Positions 55,914 through 64,000 of a DNA stretch of 64,000 bases are shown in pieces. The stretch spans positions 1 to 64,000 of the forward strand of contig NZ_LOED01000005.1 in assembly GCF_001562425.1 (NCBI RefSeq), written 5' to 3'. This DNA comes from Fervidicola ferrireducens. GTDB lineage: Bacteria > Bacillota > Thermosediminibacteria > Thermosediminibacterales > Thermosediminibacteraceae. The notes under the pieces were generated by a model. The model worked only from the letters and a program-made list of their open reading frames with translations, did not search any database and was not told the DNA's origin. The position numbers and the translations under genes are program-made. Numbering within the stretch: position 1 is the stretch's first letter; the number at the start of each line of letters is the position of its first letter.

Positions 55914-56849
55914 TTACTGCAAAAACTTGCTGAAAATTGCTCCTATAATCAGAGTCAAGCCCGTAAGCTGATAAACTTGCACGGTTTTAGCATTAGCCTG
56001 TATTAGGTTGGGAATATCGTTGTAGTATATTTTTGCAATTTTAACGGCGTTTTTCGCTATGGGGTAGGCACACAAAGGAAGCAAAAACACGGGATTGCCG
56101 GAAATATAAGCTAGAACCGGACATGTGGCAAAGGCCGCGGCGAAAAGCGTAAAATAAAGCAGGGTGGCTCTTTTTTTGCCGAGCCTTACCACCCAGTTTC
56201 GTTTGTTGCCCCGGAGATCTGCTTCGTAGTCAGGAAACTCGTTGATTAAAAGCACGTTAGCTATTAAAAATCCGAGAATCAAGGAAGCCAGGACCGCTTC
56301 AAAGGAAATGCGGTGAGCCTGCACCAAATAGGTTCCGCAAAGCACGAGGGGCCCGAAGGTGAGACCTACGGTAATTTCACCGAATCCCCTGTAGCACAGC
56401 TTAAAAGGTGGTAAGCTGTAGATTATGGAAAGTATAAAGCCTGCCGCTCCTATCCATAAGACGGAGGGTTCCCTATATAAAACGATATAAACTCCTATAA
56501 GTCCCGCAAGCGCCATGGTCCATACAGCAATGGCTTTGACTTCCGAAACGGAAAGTATTCCGTCCACTATTACTTTCTTGCCTCCGCTGAACGGGGTTCT
56601 CTTGTCGGGTGCGACGTATCGGTCCACTCCGGATTCATAATCCACAAATTCGTTTATGGCGTTTTTTCCTATTTCTATCAGGTATACCCCGATCATGCTC
56701 CAGAACAACCAGTAAAGGCTAAATTTTCCTTCGATGCCGTAAGCTAAAGCAGCACCTACGGCCATCGGGACCGTTGAAGCAATCCAAATTTTAGGGTCCG
56801 CGAGCTGCCAAAATCCCTTCCAGAATCGAGGCCAGTCTTTTTTTAGCAT
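55914..56849 (-). CDS. UbiA-family prenyltransferase (MenA/DmkA-like)
   Basis: This membrane enzyme attaches the polyprenyl tail to dihydroxynaphthoate, giving demethylmenaquinone. The 311-aa protein has the first Asp-rich motif NAINEFVDYESGVDRY and the second LINEFPDYEADLRGNKR, with eight or nine membrane segments. The DYESG and NEFPDYEAD forms are those of MenA-type enzymes, distinct from the UbiA/MqnP type at 48025. GAGGAGG lies five bases before the ATG at 56849. Its position with the polyprenyl synthase, the PplA-like lipoprotein and the Ndh2-type gene matches DmkA of the Listeria locus. Confidence 0.88.
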   Translation of the reverse strand: MLKKDWPRFWKGFWQLADPKIWIASTVPMAVGAALAYGIEGKFSLYWLFWSMIGVYLIEIGKNAINEFVDYESGVDRYVAPDKRTPFSGGKKVIVDGILSVSEVKAIAVWTMALAGLIGVYIVLYREPSVLWIGAAGFILSIIYSLPPFKLCYRGFGEITVGLTFGPLVLCGTYLVQAHRISFEAVLASLILGFLIANVLLINEFPDYEADLRGNKRNWVVRLGKKRATLLYFTLFAAAFATCPVLAYISGNPVFLLPLCAYPIAKNAVKIAKIYYNDIPNLIQANAKTVQVYQLTGLTLIIGAIFSKFLQ

Positions 56850-57033
56850 AGAGACCTCCTCTCCCAAAAAAACTTTTTTTCGAGTTTTATATTAAACGAG
56901 AGGCGATATATTGTCAACGACTTAACATCACCTGTTGAAACCCGTTGACGGATGGAATATAATATAATAAAGTTTGGTCATTAAAATATTCATCAATTGA
57001 ACAATTATATAATTATTGTAGGGGGCTACCGTG

Positions 57034-58956
57034 ATGGCGCAGCAGATCAAAGAATGCAGGGTAGAGGGTATAACCTGTCCGGATTGTGCCGCTAGATTCG
57101 AGGACGAATTGCTGAGGGCATTATTTTCCGCAGGATTCCTGCTTCTGGCTTTTTTGGCAAAAACCAAGGGATTAACCTTTATATACATTCCATGCTTCAT
57201 ATTTGCAATGATAGTTGGAGGTTTCGGCAACTTTAAAAAAGCTTATCATTCAATAAAACGCCTGGACTTTAATATGAACGTGCTGATGAGCGTGGCGGTG
57301 ATTGGGGCAGTGGCAATCGGCGAGCTGGAAGAGGGGGCTGTGGTGTCGCTTCTTTATTCCATATCTGAAATGCTTGAATCCTGGACGATGGAAAGTGCAA
57401 GAAGGTCTTTGCAAAAGCTCATTGACATGGCGCCTAAAATTGCAAGGGTAAAAAAGCCCTGGGGTGAGGTCGAAGTCCCCGTAGATGAGATTAATACAGG
57501 CGACATAATCGTAGTCCGTCCCGGCGAGAAGGTAGCAATGGATGGAGTGATAATAAAGGGTGAATCGGCCATAAACGAATCGACTATTACCGGAGAATCC
57601 ATACCGGTAGAAAAAGGACCAGGGGATGAAGTCTATGCAGGGACCATTAACATTCACGGTTCGCTGGAGGTTAAAGTAACGAAACTTGTTCAGGATACTA
57701 CGCTGGCGAAAATTATACACCTGGTCGAGGAGGCTCAAGCAAAGCGCGCCCCGGTTCAAGCATTTGTCGACCGGTTCGCAGCCGTGTATACCCCCATTGT
57801 GCTTGGGCTTGCCGGTATAATAACGCTTTTCCCTCCGCTTTTATTTGGCTTTGAGTGGCAGCCGTGGATTTACCGAGGTCTGACTTTACTGGTGGTATCG
57901 TGCCCTTGTGCACTGGTGATTTCGACGCCTATCTCAATAGTAAGCGCCATAAGCAATGCAGCCAGGCATGGAGTTTTAATAAAGGGTGGGGTATACTTGG
58001 AGGAAGTAGGAGAACTTAAAGTAGTGGCCTTTGATAAAACCGGTACTCTCACTAGAGGAGAGCCAGTGGTTACTGATGTAATACCGGTGGGAGCTGACTC
58101 TGAAAAAGAGGTTTTATATAAAGCGGCTAGCGTTGAAAAAATGTCGGAACACCCCGTCGCCCGTGCGGTAGTGGAAGCTGCCCAAAATCATGGCATAAAT
58201 GTGACTTCGGCTGAGAGTTTTACGGCTTTGGCTGGCAAAGGAGCAATGGGCAGTGTAAAAGGCGAGGTGATATTAATAGGAAGCGTTAAATTGTTTGAAG
58301 AAAAAGGTGTCGATACCAGCGGAATAATTCAGGACTTAAAACGTCTCCAAGAGGAAGGCAAGACCACCATACTTGTGGGCACTGAAACCGATATTTTGGG
58401 GATTATAGCCGTTGCCGATGAGATAAGGGATTCGAGCAAGAAAGCCGTAACTTTGCTAAAAAGTGAAGGTATTGAAAAGACCATCATACTTACCGGAGAC
58501 AATAAGGCTACGGCCAGAGCCATATCCCGCCGCTCCGGTGTCGACGATTATTTCGCTGAACTGCTGCCGCAGGATAAGGTTAATGTTCTCGAAAAGCTGA
58601 TAAAAGAATACGGCAAGGTTGCCATGGTAGGAGATGGCATAAACGATGCTCCGGCCCTGGCTGCAGCCACGGTAGGAATAGCTATGGGAGGAACAGGCAC
58701 TGATGTAGCCCTTGAAACGGCGGATATAGTTTTGATGAACGATGACCTGACCAAGGTGGTCTTTACGATTCGCTTAGGCAAAAATACTAAAAGGATCATC
58801 CGTCAGAATATAGCCTTGTCGCTTTTTTTTAAAATTGCGGCGGTACTGGCTACGTTTCCAGGGTGGTTGACACTGTGGCTCGCTATTGTGGCCGATATGG
58901 GAGCTACTTTACTTGTCACCCTCAATGGAATGAGGTTGTTAAAGAATAGAGCTTAA
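57034..58956 (+). CDS. Heavy-metal P1B-type ATPase with deleted HMA domain
   Basis: This pump exports Zn2+/Cd2+/Pb2+-type ions (CadA/ZntA-like). The 640-aa protein has VSCPCALVISTP, the phosphorylation site FDKTGTLTRGEP, the SEHPVA motif, TGES and GDGINDAPALAAA. The N-terminal metal-binding domain should be about 70 residues before the first membrane helix. Only CRVEGITCPDCAARFEDELL remains before the helix begins, so most of it appears lost in frame. ATG at 57034 follows GGGGG by eight bases; a GTG at 57031 abuts it. It overlaps the V-ATPase D gene tail to tail by 18 bases. Confidence 0.9.
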   Translation: MAQQIKECRVEGITCPDCAARFEDELLRALFSAGFLLLAFLAKTKGLTFIYIPCFIFAMIVGGFGNFKKAYHSIKRLDFNMNVLMSVAVIGAVAIGELEEGAVVSLLYSISEMLESWTMESARRSLQKLIDMAPKIARVKKPWGEVEVPVDEINTGDIIVVRPGEKVAMDGVIIKGESAINESTITGESIPVEKGPGDEVYAGTINIHGSLEVKVTKLVQDTTLAKIIHLVEEAQAKRAPVQAFVDRFAAVYTPIVLGLAGIITLFPPLLFGFEWQPWIYRGLTLLVVSCPCALVISTPISIVSAISNAARHGVLIKGGVYLEEVGELKVVAFDKTGTLTRGEPVVTDVIPVGADSEKEVLYKAASVEKMSEHPVARAVVEAAQNHGINVTSAESFTALAGKGAMGSVKGEVILIGSVKLFEEKGVDTSGIIQDLKRLQEEGKTTILVGTETDILGIIAVADEIRDSSKKAVTLLKSEGIEKTIILTGDNKATARAISRRSGVDDYFAELLPQDKVNVLEKLIKEYGKVAMVGDGINDAPALAAATVGIAMGGTGTDVALETADIVLMNDDLTKVVFTIRLGKNTKRIIRQNIALSLFFKIAAVLATFPGWLTLWLAIVADMGATLLVTLNGMRLLKNRA

Positions 58957-59562
58957 TTTGTTCTTTAGTGTTTTCAGCCTGAAGAAATCTTCCCTTTCCT
59001 TTTCTTCCAGCATTTCCGAAATGGTTTTTACGATGGACTCAAGTTTCGGGATCTGTATGTTCTTCAGTGCATTGGCCCTTTTCTGGGTCCTTTTTATTTC
59101 AACGGCGAGTTTGTAGACCGAATCTTCCACTTCAGCAAGTTCCAGCAGGAGATATTTAACTTCGTGAAATTTTTTGAGGGCTAAATCCAAAGCCGCATTG
59201 GTGTGGTAGAAACTATAGTAGTGGTCGAGGGGCTTTTTTTCGTATCTCACTATGGGAATTTCAACGCCCATTACGCTGCGGGTGAGTATGGTAAAATCTG
59301 AATTTTCCGGGATAGATCTGGCCACTTCGTAAACCTGGGAAATGCCCAAGGTGATATTTGCCATTTGGAGGGCCTCGTAGGCTTCCCTGAATATTTGGTT
59401 CACCTTAACCTGAATTTCCGAGGCCCTCTTCATCAGCCCCATCATTTCTCTGATAAGGACGTTTCTTTTTTTGTCCAAAAGCTCGTAGCCCTTTTTCGAA
59501 AATTCGAGGGCGGTCGCAGCGGCCATCAGATTGGCTTTCGTTGGAGCAACGTTTTCCTTCAT
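58939..59562 (-). CDS. atpD: V/A-type ATP synthase subunit D
   Basis: Subunit D is the central rotor shaft of the V/A-type ATPase. The 207-aa protein is a long coiled-coil: it starts VAPTKANLMAAATALEFSKKGYELLDKKRNVL and ends ALKNIQIPKLESIVKTISEMLEEKEREDFFRLK. Both are classic for the family. Length is normal. It is the last gene of the operon as seen here, four bases after B. The stop overlaps the P-type ATPase gene on the other strand, with no terminator between them. Confidence 0.95.
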   Translation of the reverse strand: MKENVAPTKANLMAAATALEFSKKGYELLDKKRNVLIREMMGLMKRASEIQVKVNQIFREAYEALQMANITLGISQVYEVARSIPENSDFTILTRSVMGVEIPIVRYEKKPLDHYYSFYHTNAALDLALKKFHEVKYLLLELAEVEDSVYKLAVEIKRTQKRANALKNIQIPKLESIVKTISEMLEEKEREDFFRLKTLKNKLSSIL

Positions 59563-59566
59563 AAGC

Positions 59567-60940
59567 TCACTTCCCCAGGTATTTGTTGACGAGGGCGGGG
59601 TCTATTCTCGTTATTTCGGACCTTGGCAGAACCTTTAATAGTTCCCACATGATGTCGAGGGTCTTTTCTATGCTCCTGTTTTCGTCGAACTTCTGGGAAA
59701 GGAAAATCCTTTCGAATCTCCGGCCAAATTCCATGTAGCATTTGTCCGTTTCAGAAAGTTCCTCTTCCCCTATGACCTGGGCTAGAGCTCTGACCTCTTG
59801 CACCCTTGAATATGCGGCGAATATCTGGTTTGCCAGGTCCGGATGATCCTCCCTCGTGTACCCGGCACCGATGCCGTCTTTCATAAGCCTTGAAAGAGAA
59901 GGCAGGACATCGATAGGAGGATAAATACCCAGTTGATACAGGGATCTTGAAAGCACGATTTGACCTTCGGTTATATAGCCCGTGAGGTCCGGAATGGGGT
60001 GGGTTATGTCGTCATTGGGCATCGTGAGTATCGGTATTTGGGTGATGCTGCCTCCCGAATTCTTTATTATCCCGGCTCTTTCGTAAAGCGTAGCCAGGTC
60101 CGAATACATGTAACCCGGGTACCCTTTCCTCGAAGGTACTTCCTCCCGGGCGGATGATATTTCCCTCAGAGCATCGCAATAACTGGTCATATCGGTCATT
60201 ATTACAAGCACATGCATACCCCGCTCAAAGGCCAGGTATTCTGCGGCGGTAAGGGCACACCTCGGTGTTATAATCCTTTCCACTACGGGGTCGTCGGCCA
60301 GATTTAAAAACATCACCACCCTGTCCATTACTCCCGCTTCTTCGAAACTTTTCACGAAAAAGTCGGCTTCGTCGTGTTTTATACCCATGGCCGCGAAGAC
60401 TACCGCGAAATTTTTGGACTCCTCTCCGGAAATACCGGCCTGGCGGACTATTTGAGCCGCAAGTTCGTTATGGGGAAGGCCGTCGCCGGAAAATATGGGA
60501 AGCTTTTGGCCGCGAATAAGGGTGATAAGGCCGTCTATGGCAGAAATACCTGTTCTTATGAAATTCCTCGGATACAGCCTTGCCACGGGATTGATGGGTC
60601 GACCGTTGATGTCATAGGTCTTTTCGGAATAAATTTCTCCTGCGCCATCTATTGGCTTTGCAATGCCGTTGAAGATGCGGCCCAGGATTTCTTTTGAAAG
60701 TGGTATGCGCATTGGACTTCCGGTGAAACTCACGCTTACTTTGTTCAAGGAAATACCGGAAGTCCCTTCGAAAACTTGGATGATCACCTTGTCACCGCTT
60801 ATCTCAACGACCTTCCCCATTCGCATTCCTCTACCCGGGACTTCTATCTCTACTATTTCATCGTAGGCTGCCTCTTTTACGTCCTGCAAAACGATTAGCG
60901 GTCCTTCGACTTGTTCTAATTTAATATATTTAACTTTCAT
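59567..60940 (-). CDS. atpB: V/A-type ATP synthase subunit B
   Basis: Subunit B is the non-catalytic nucleotide-binding partner of A in the head. The 457-aa protein begins [21 protein letters not shown] and has [20 protein letters not shown]. Its P-loop is degenerate ([15 protein letters not shown], no GKT), as expected. [38 protein letters not shown] is present. The ATG at 60940 has GAAGGTG seven bases upstream. Its start lies inside the 3' end of A by 11 bases. Confidence 0.96.
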   Translation of the reverse strand: MKVKYIKLEQVEGPLIVLQDVKEAAYDEIVEIEVPGRGMRMGKVVEISGDKVIIQVFEGTSGISLNKVSVSFTGSPMRIPLSKEILGRIFNGIAKPIDGAGEIYSEKTYDINGRPINPVARLYPRNFIRTGISAIDGLITLIRGQKLPIFSGDGLPHNELAAQIVRQAGISGEESKNFAVVFAAMGIKHDEADFFVKSFEEAGVMDRVVMFLNLADDPVVERIITPRCALTAAEYLAFERGMHVLVIMTDMTSYCDALREISSAREEVPSRKGYPGYMYSDLATLYERAGIIKNSGGSITQIPILTMPNDDITHPIPDLTGYITEGQIVLSRSLYQLGIYPPIDVLPSLSRLMKDGIGAGYTREDHPDLANQIFAAYSRVQEVRALAQVIGEEELSETDKCYMEFGRRFERIFLSQKFDENRSIEKTLDIMWELLKVLPRSEITRIDPALVNKYLGK

Positions 60941-62693
60941 ATTGAGCACCTTCTTTGTACATGCTTTCCAACTTATCGAAATACTCGTCGACTTTACTGG
61001 ACAGGTCGTCGAAATTGAGGTTGTATTTCATCATTATAATATCGTTGAAAAGCGCCTCGTTTTTCACTTTGGCTATGGGGATTCCTTTTTTTATCGAGGA
61101 AGAAGCCCTGTCGTATAGTTTTTCGATGACCTTCAGCATTTTGTACTGCCTCTTTAAGGGTACGAATGAGTCATCTTTGTGATAGGCGTTCTGCTGCAGA
61201 TATGCCATTTTAAGAACCCTTGCTATTTCCAGCACCAGCCTTTGGTCATCGGGAAGAACGTCCTCTCCCACGAGTTTTACTATATCCATCAGCTTGTTCT
61301 CTTCTCGGAGAAGACCCAACATTTTCGCCCTGAGGTTGAGAAAGTCATCGGCTACGTTTTGAGCGTACCAATCGCCCAGCATCTTTACATATCCGCTATA
61401 AGATAAAAGCCAGTTTATAGCCGGGAAATGCCGCGCGTGAGCTAGCTCCCTGTCTAAGGCTAAGAATGCTCCCACAACCCTCTTTGTTGCTTGTGTGACG
61501 GGTTCGGAAAAGTCGCCGCCGGCTGGAGAAACGGCTCCTATGATGGTAATCGACCCTTCGCTGCCGTTGAGATTTTCAAAGTAACCGGCCCTTTCGTAAA
61601 ACTGAGCGAGCCTTGACCCAAGATAGGCAGGATAACCTTCCTCGGCCGGCATTTCTTCCAGCCTTCCCGCTATTTCCCGAAGGGCTTCGGCCCAGCGGGA
61701 GGTGGAGTCGGCCATTAAGGCTACATTATATCCCATATCCCTGAAATATTCGGCAATGGTTATGCCTGTGTATATGGAAGCTTCGCGGGCAGCCACCGGC
61801 ATGTTAGAGGTGTTGGCAATGAGCACGGTTCTATCCATGAGGGGTTTTCCGGTCCTCGGGTCCTCCAGTTTCGGAAAATCTTCCAGCACCTCGGTCATTT
61901 CATTGCCGCGTTCGCCGCAGCCGATATAGACGATGATATCCGCATCGCTCCACTTTGCCAGCTGGTGTTGGGTAATGGTTTTGCCGGTCCCGAACCCTCC
62001 AGGTATGGCTGCGGTTCCTCCCTTGGCCAGCGGGAAAAAGGTGTCTATTACCCTCTGTCCCGTCACAAGAAGTTTCCCAATCGCCATTCTCTTTTTAACC
62101 GGGCGAGGTTCCCTCACCGGCCACTCCTGGCACATCCTGAGTTCGAAGGTTTTACCCTCATCTTCTAGCACTGCCAAAACCTCGTTGATGGTGTAGCTCC
62201 CGCTTGATTTTACACTTATTACCCTGCCTTTTATCCCCGGAGGGACCATTACTTTGTGGACTATCATAGAGGTCTCCGCAACTTCTGCAAATACATCCCC
62301 CTCATTTAAGTAATCTCCCTCTTTTGCGAGAATTTCCACATCCCACCGCTTTTCTTCGTCAAGGGATATGAGGCCGATGCCGGGAGGTATAAAAGCTGAG
62401 CCTTCTTTGTATATCCGCGAAAGCGGCCTTTCTATGCCGTCGAAAATATTCCCTATAATGCCGGGACCTAGCTTTACCGTCAAAGGTTTGCCTGTGCCTA
62501 TTACGGGTTCTCCGACGCGAACTCCGGAAGTTTCTTCGTAAACCTGAATCGTAGCCACATCTTTATTCAGAGCAATGACCTCGCCGATGAGTTTTTTTTC
62601 GCCTACCATGACCATTTCTCTCATGGTAAATCCTCTCATGCCTGAAGCTCTGACGACGGGGCCGTTGATGTAGATTATCTTTCCTTCCTGCAT
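60930..62693 (-). CDS. atpA: V/A-type ATP synthase catalytic subunit A
   Basis: Subunit A carries the catalytic ATP sites. The 587-aa protein has the P-loop [23 protein letters not shown], the extra non-homologous region in the first 200 residues, and the catalytic [60 protein letters not shown] is intact. GGAGGTG precedes the ATG. It begins four bases after subunit E. Together with B and D it shows an Na+ or H+ V/A-type ATPase, common in Clostridia. Confidence 0.97.
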   Translation of the reverse strand: MQEGKIIYINGPVVRASGMRGFTMREMVMVGEKKLIGEVIALNKDVATIQVYEETSGVRVGEPVIGTGKPLTVKLGPGIIGNIFDGIERPLSRIYKEGSAFIPPGIGLISLDEEKRWDVEILAKEGDYLNEGDVFAEVAETSMIVHKVMVPPGIKGRVISVKSSGSYTINEVLAVLEDEGKTFELRMCQEWPVREPRPVKKRMAIGKLLVTGQRVIDTFFPLAKGGTAAIPGGFGTGKTITQHQLAKWSDADIIVYIGCGERGNEMTEVLEDFPKLEDPRTGKPLMDRTVLIANTSNMPVAAREASIYTGITIAEYFRDMGYNVALMADSTSRWAEALREIAGRLEEMPAEEGYPAYLGSRLAQFYERAGYFENLNGSEGSITIIGAVSPAGGDFSEPVTQATKRVVGAFLALDRELAHARHFPAINWLLSYSGYVKMLGDWYAQNVADDFLNLRAKMLGLLREENKLMDIVKLVGEDVLPDDQRLVLEIARVLKMAYLQQNAYHKDDSFVPLKRQYKMLKVIEKLYDRASSSIKKGIPIAKVKNEALFNDIIMMKYNLNFDDLSSKVDEYFDKLESMYKEGAQYES

Positions 62694-62696
62694 TCA

Positions 62697-63326
62697 TCAC
62701 ACCTCCAGGCCTAGCTGAGAAAATAAAAGCTGCGCAAGTCTTGCGCGATTTTCCCTCAAAAGGGTTTCGAAGGATAAGTCCACCTCTATTCGACCGCTTT
62801 GGCTTCTCGCAATGACCCCGCCGAGCATGTTACTATCACCGATGACGACTTCAAATTCACCCTCAGGTTTCAAGGACTGCAGGAAACTCCTTATTTCCTG
62901 TTCGTGTTTGCGAAAGTCTTCAGGTGTGAGGATGTAATACACCTTCTCATCCCTTGGGAAACGGGACGTCACACGAATTAACGCGTCTTTCAAAAACTCC
63001 AGATACTCGGGAGTGTCCAGGAAATGTCTTATTTTCTCTCTTATCTCATCGTAGAGCCTCTCAAGGAGTTCTTCCCTTTTTCTCAGTACTTCAAAATGAG
63101 CTTCGGCCTTTGCTTTTGAAACCATGTGATCCTTTTTTACGTTTGCATCCCGGCTGGCATCGGAAATTCTTTCTTCCAGTTTTTTCTTTAACTTCGCTTC
63201 AATGGCGGACTTTTCGGCCTCATAGCGTTCTATCAGCCTTTGTTTTTTTTCGTTGTATTCATTTTCCAGCTTTTCAAAAATGACTTTCGTAAAAAGGGAT
63301 ATTTTGTCGTCAATAGTAGTCGCCAT
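62697..63326 (-). CDS. atpE: V/A-type ATP synthase subunit E
   Basis: Subunit E is part of the peripheral stalk. The 209-aa protein has a long charged coiled-coil N-terminus (FEKLENEYNEKKQRLIERYEAEKSAIEAKLKK) and a globular C-terminus (VVIGDSNMLGGVIARSQSGRIEVDLSFETLLREN). That end matches the family's signature GGVIVxxxDGxIxxDxT. It lies nine bases after F and four before A. Subunit C, usually between E and F or nearby, is not present here. Confidence 0.92.
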   Translation of the reverse strand: MATTIDDKISLFTKVIFEKLENEYNEKKQRLIERYEAEKSAIEAKLKKKLEERISDASRDANVKKDHMVSKAKAEAHFEVLRKREELLERLYDEIREKIRHFLDTPEYLEFLKDALIRVTSRFPRDEKVYYILTPEDFRKHEQEIRSFLQSLKPEGEFEVVIGDSNMLGGVIARSQSGRIEVDLSFETLLRENRARLAQLLFSQLGLEV

Positions 63327-63335
63327 ATTCTCACC

Positions 63336-63644
63336 TCAAATTTTGATTCCGACCGATTCTTTGATGTACCTCGTCAAAAAATCGGGCGGACGCCGGCTGC
63401 CCTGCCTGTCGGGGACCTCGATTATTATGGGCGGTCCCTTTTTGAGTTTTAATAGACTTATTTCATCTTTGGCTTTTTCTGCGAGGCTTTCGGTTATTAT
63501 GACGAGGCCTATATCCTTTTTTTGATAAATCTCGTTAAGTTCACTTATAAGTTCGCTTCTTTCGTGTATTATTTTACCGTCAATCCCTGCCAGCCTCATG
63601 CCGGTTAAAGTGTCCATGTTGTCGCTTAAAACGAGAGCTTTCAT
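63336..63644 (-). CDS. atpF: V/A-type ATP synthase subunit F
   Basis: Subunit F sits on the central shaft and modulates activity. The 102-aa protein has ALVLSDNMDTLTGMRLAGIDG, then DIGLVIITESLAEKAKDEI and KKGPPIIIEVPDRQGSRRPPDFLTRYIKESVGIKI. This is the usual length and pattern. It lies ten bases downstream of K and nine before E, so the order is K-F-E-A-B-D. Confidence 0.92.
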   Translation of the reverse strand: MKALVLSDNMDTLTGMRLAGIDGKIIHERSELISELNEIYQKKDIGLVIITESLAEKAKDEISLLKLKKGPPIIIEVPDRQGSRRPPDFLTRYIKESVGIKI

Positions 63645-63654
63645 ATTCCATCCC

Positions 63655-64000
63655 TCATAGGCTGCCCAGGATCATTATTGAAACGATAAGGCCGTATATT
63701 GCTATTCCTTCGGCAAGGCCTACGTAAATTAGAGTTTTCCCGAGGATTTTTGGGTCTTCGGAAACCGCTCCCAGTGCCGAAGAGCCTACAGCTCCCACAG
63801 CATAGCCCGCGCCGATGGTGGCAAGGCCGGTAGAAATCGCGGCTGCGATGAATGCGAGGCCTGACGAAGAAGAATTATCACCGGCTGCTTTCACCTGGGC
63901 GGGCATTGCGAACATCAGAAAAACTGCAATCAGGGCAATGTAAAGGGTAATACTCCACTTTAACGCTTTTTTTGTTTTTTCTTTGTCGAGATGGAAGTAA
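63655..64000 (-). CDS. atpK: V/A-type ATP synthase subunit K (proteolipid c), start off window
   Basis: Subunit K forms the ion-translocating ring. The mature part has two membrane hairpin helices: GLAFIAAAISTGLATIGAGYAVGAVGSSAL, and LIYVGLAEGIAIYGLIVSIMILGSL with the ion-binding Glu. The first ATG in frame is at 63915, but no ribosome site precedes it and the frame stays open to the window edge. The upstream residues KTKKALKWSITLYIALIAVFLMFAMPAQ look like a signal peptide, which several Clostridial K subunits have. I therefore treat it as a partial gene whose start lies beyond 64000. Confidence 0.75.
   Translation of the reverse strand, partial: YFHLDKEKTKKALKWSITLYIALIAVFLMFAMPAQVKAAGDNSSSSGLAFIAAAISTGLATIGAGYAVGAVGSSALGAVSEDPKILGKTLIYVGLAEGIAIYGLIVSIMILGSL

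Overview
The window looks like the chromosome of an anaerobic, probably thermophilic, spore-forming member of the Clostridia (Thermosediminibacterales/Thermoanaerobacterales-like; the genus is a guess). The grounds are consensus sigma-A promoters, strong GGAGG ribosome sites, frequent TTG/GTG starts, spore genes (splB, a GerMN lipoprotein), a redox repressor Rex, a tandem lonB-lon pair, a T-box leader and a V/A-type ATPase operon.

Layout. 1-1547: a three-tRNA cluster whose last tRNA-Ala(GGC) is the left boundary of a decayed about 1.05 kb integrated element. It has a 24-bp att-like direct repeat, a frameshifted integrase N-terminus and one unknown gene, and the tRNA operon's terminator now lies beyond the far repeat. 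1.7-5.5 kb: an NhaC-type antiporter, an IS605/IS1341-type scar, rex, and a complete tnpB element with a candidate omega RNA. 5.6-11.7 kb: cell-wall amidase, GerMN lipoprotein, rph-rdgB-yfcE and a 2-hydroxyacid dehydrogenase. 11.8-18.6 kb: a minus-strand serine operon (aminotransferase-serA) under a T-box, divergent from a threonine operon (thrR-like, hom, thrC, thrB). 18.7-19.3 kb: seven tRNAs. 19.4-27 kb: tig-clpP-clpX-lonB-lon. 27-34 kb: PAP2 phosphatase, pepV, yerC, pcrA, ligA. 34-38.7 kb: zinc-ribbon protein, ferredoxin, a peptidoglycan-binding protein with two FMN_bind-like repeats, superoxide dismutase, a half-length URO-D protein. 38.7-43.6 kb: a nickel/cobalt ECF transporter (cbiQ-cbiO, cbiM-PDGLE) with a candidate attenuator, a CooT-like nickel protein and DUF3842. 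43.6-46.4 kb: splB, rtcB and a yyaL remnant. 46.6-56.9 kb: a quinone and electron-export region. 57-58.9 kb: a metal P-type ATPase with a gutted metal-binding domain. 58.9-64 kb: V/A-ATPase subunits D, B, A, E, F and K, continuing off the edge.

The most interesting part is 46.6-56.9 kb together with the gene at 35.7 kb. ubiD-ubiA-ubiX and an ABC importer are followed by a type II NADH dehydrogenase fused to a membrane domain, a polyprenyl diphosphate synthase, a lipoprotein with two FMN-attachment motifs, and a second UbiA-type prenyltransferase. The last four match Ndh2, DmkB, PplA and DmkA of the Listeria flavin-based extracellular electron transfer pathway. The protein at 35.7 kb carries the same kind of FMN motif on a wall-binding scaffold, so it is a candidate wall-embedded flavin electron carrier. 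ApbE/FmnB, EetA/B and the flavin importer are not in this window.

All family assignments come from reading motifs. No database search was run.
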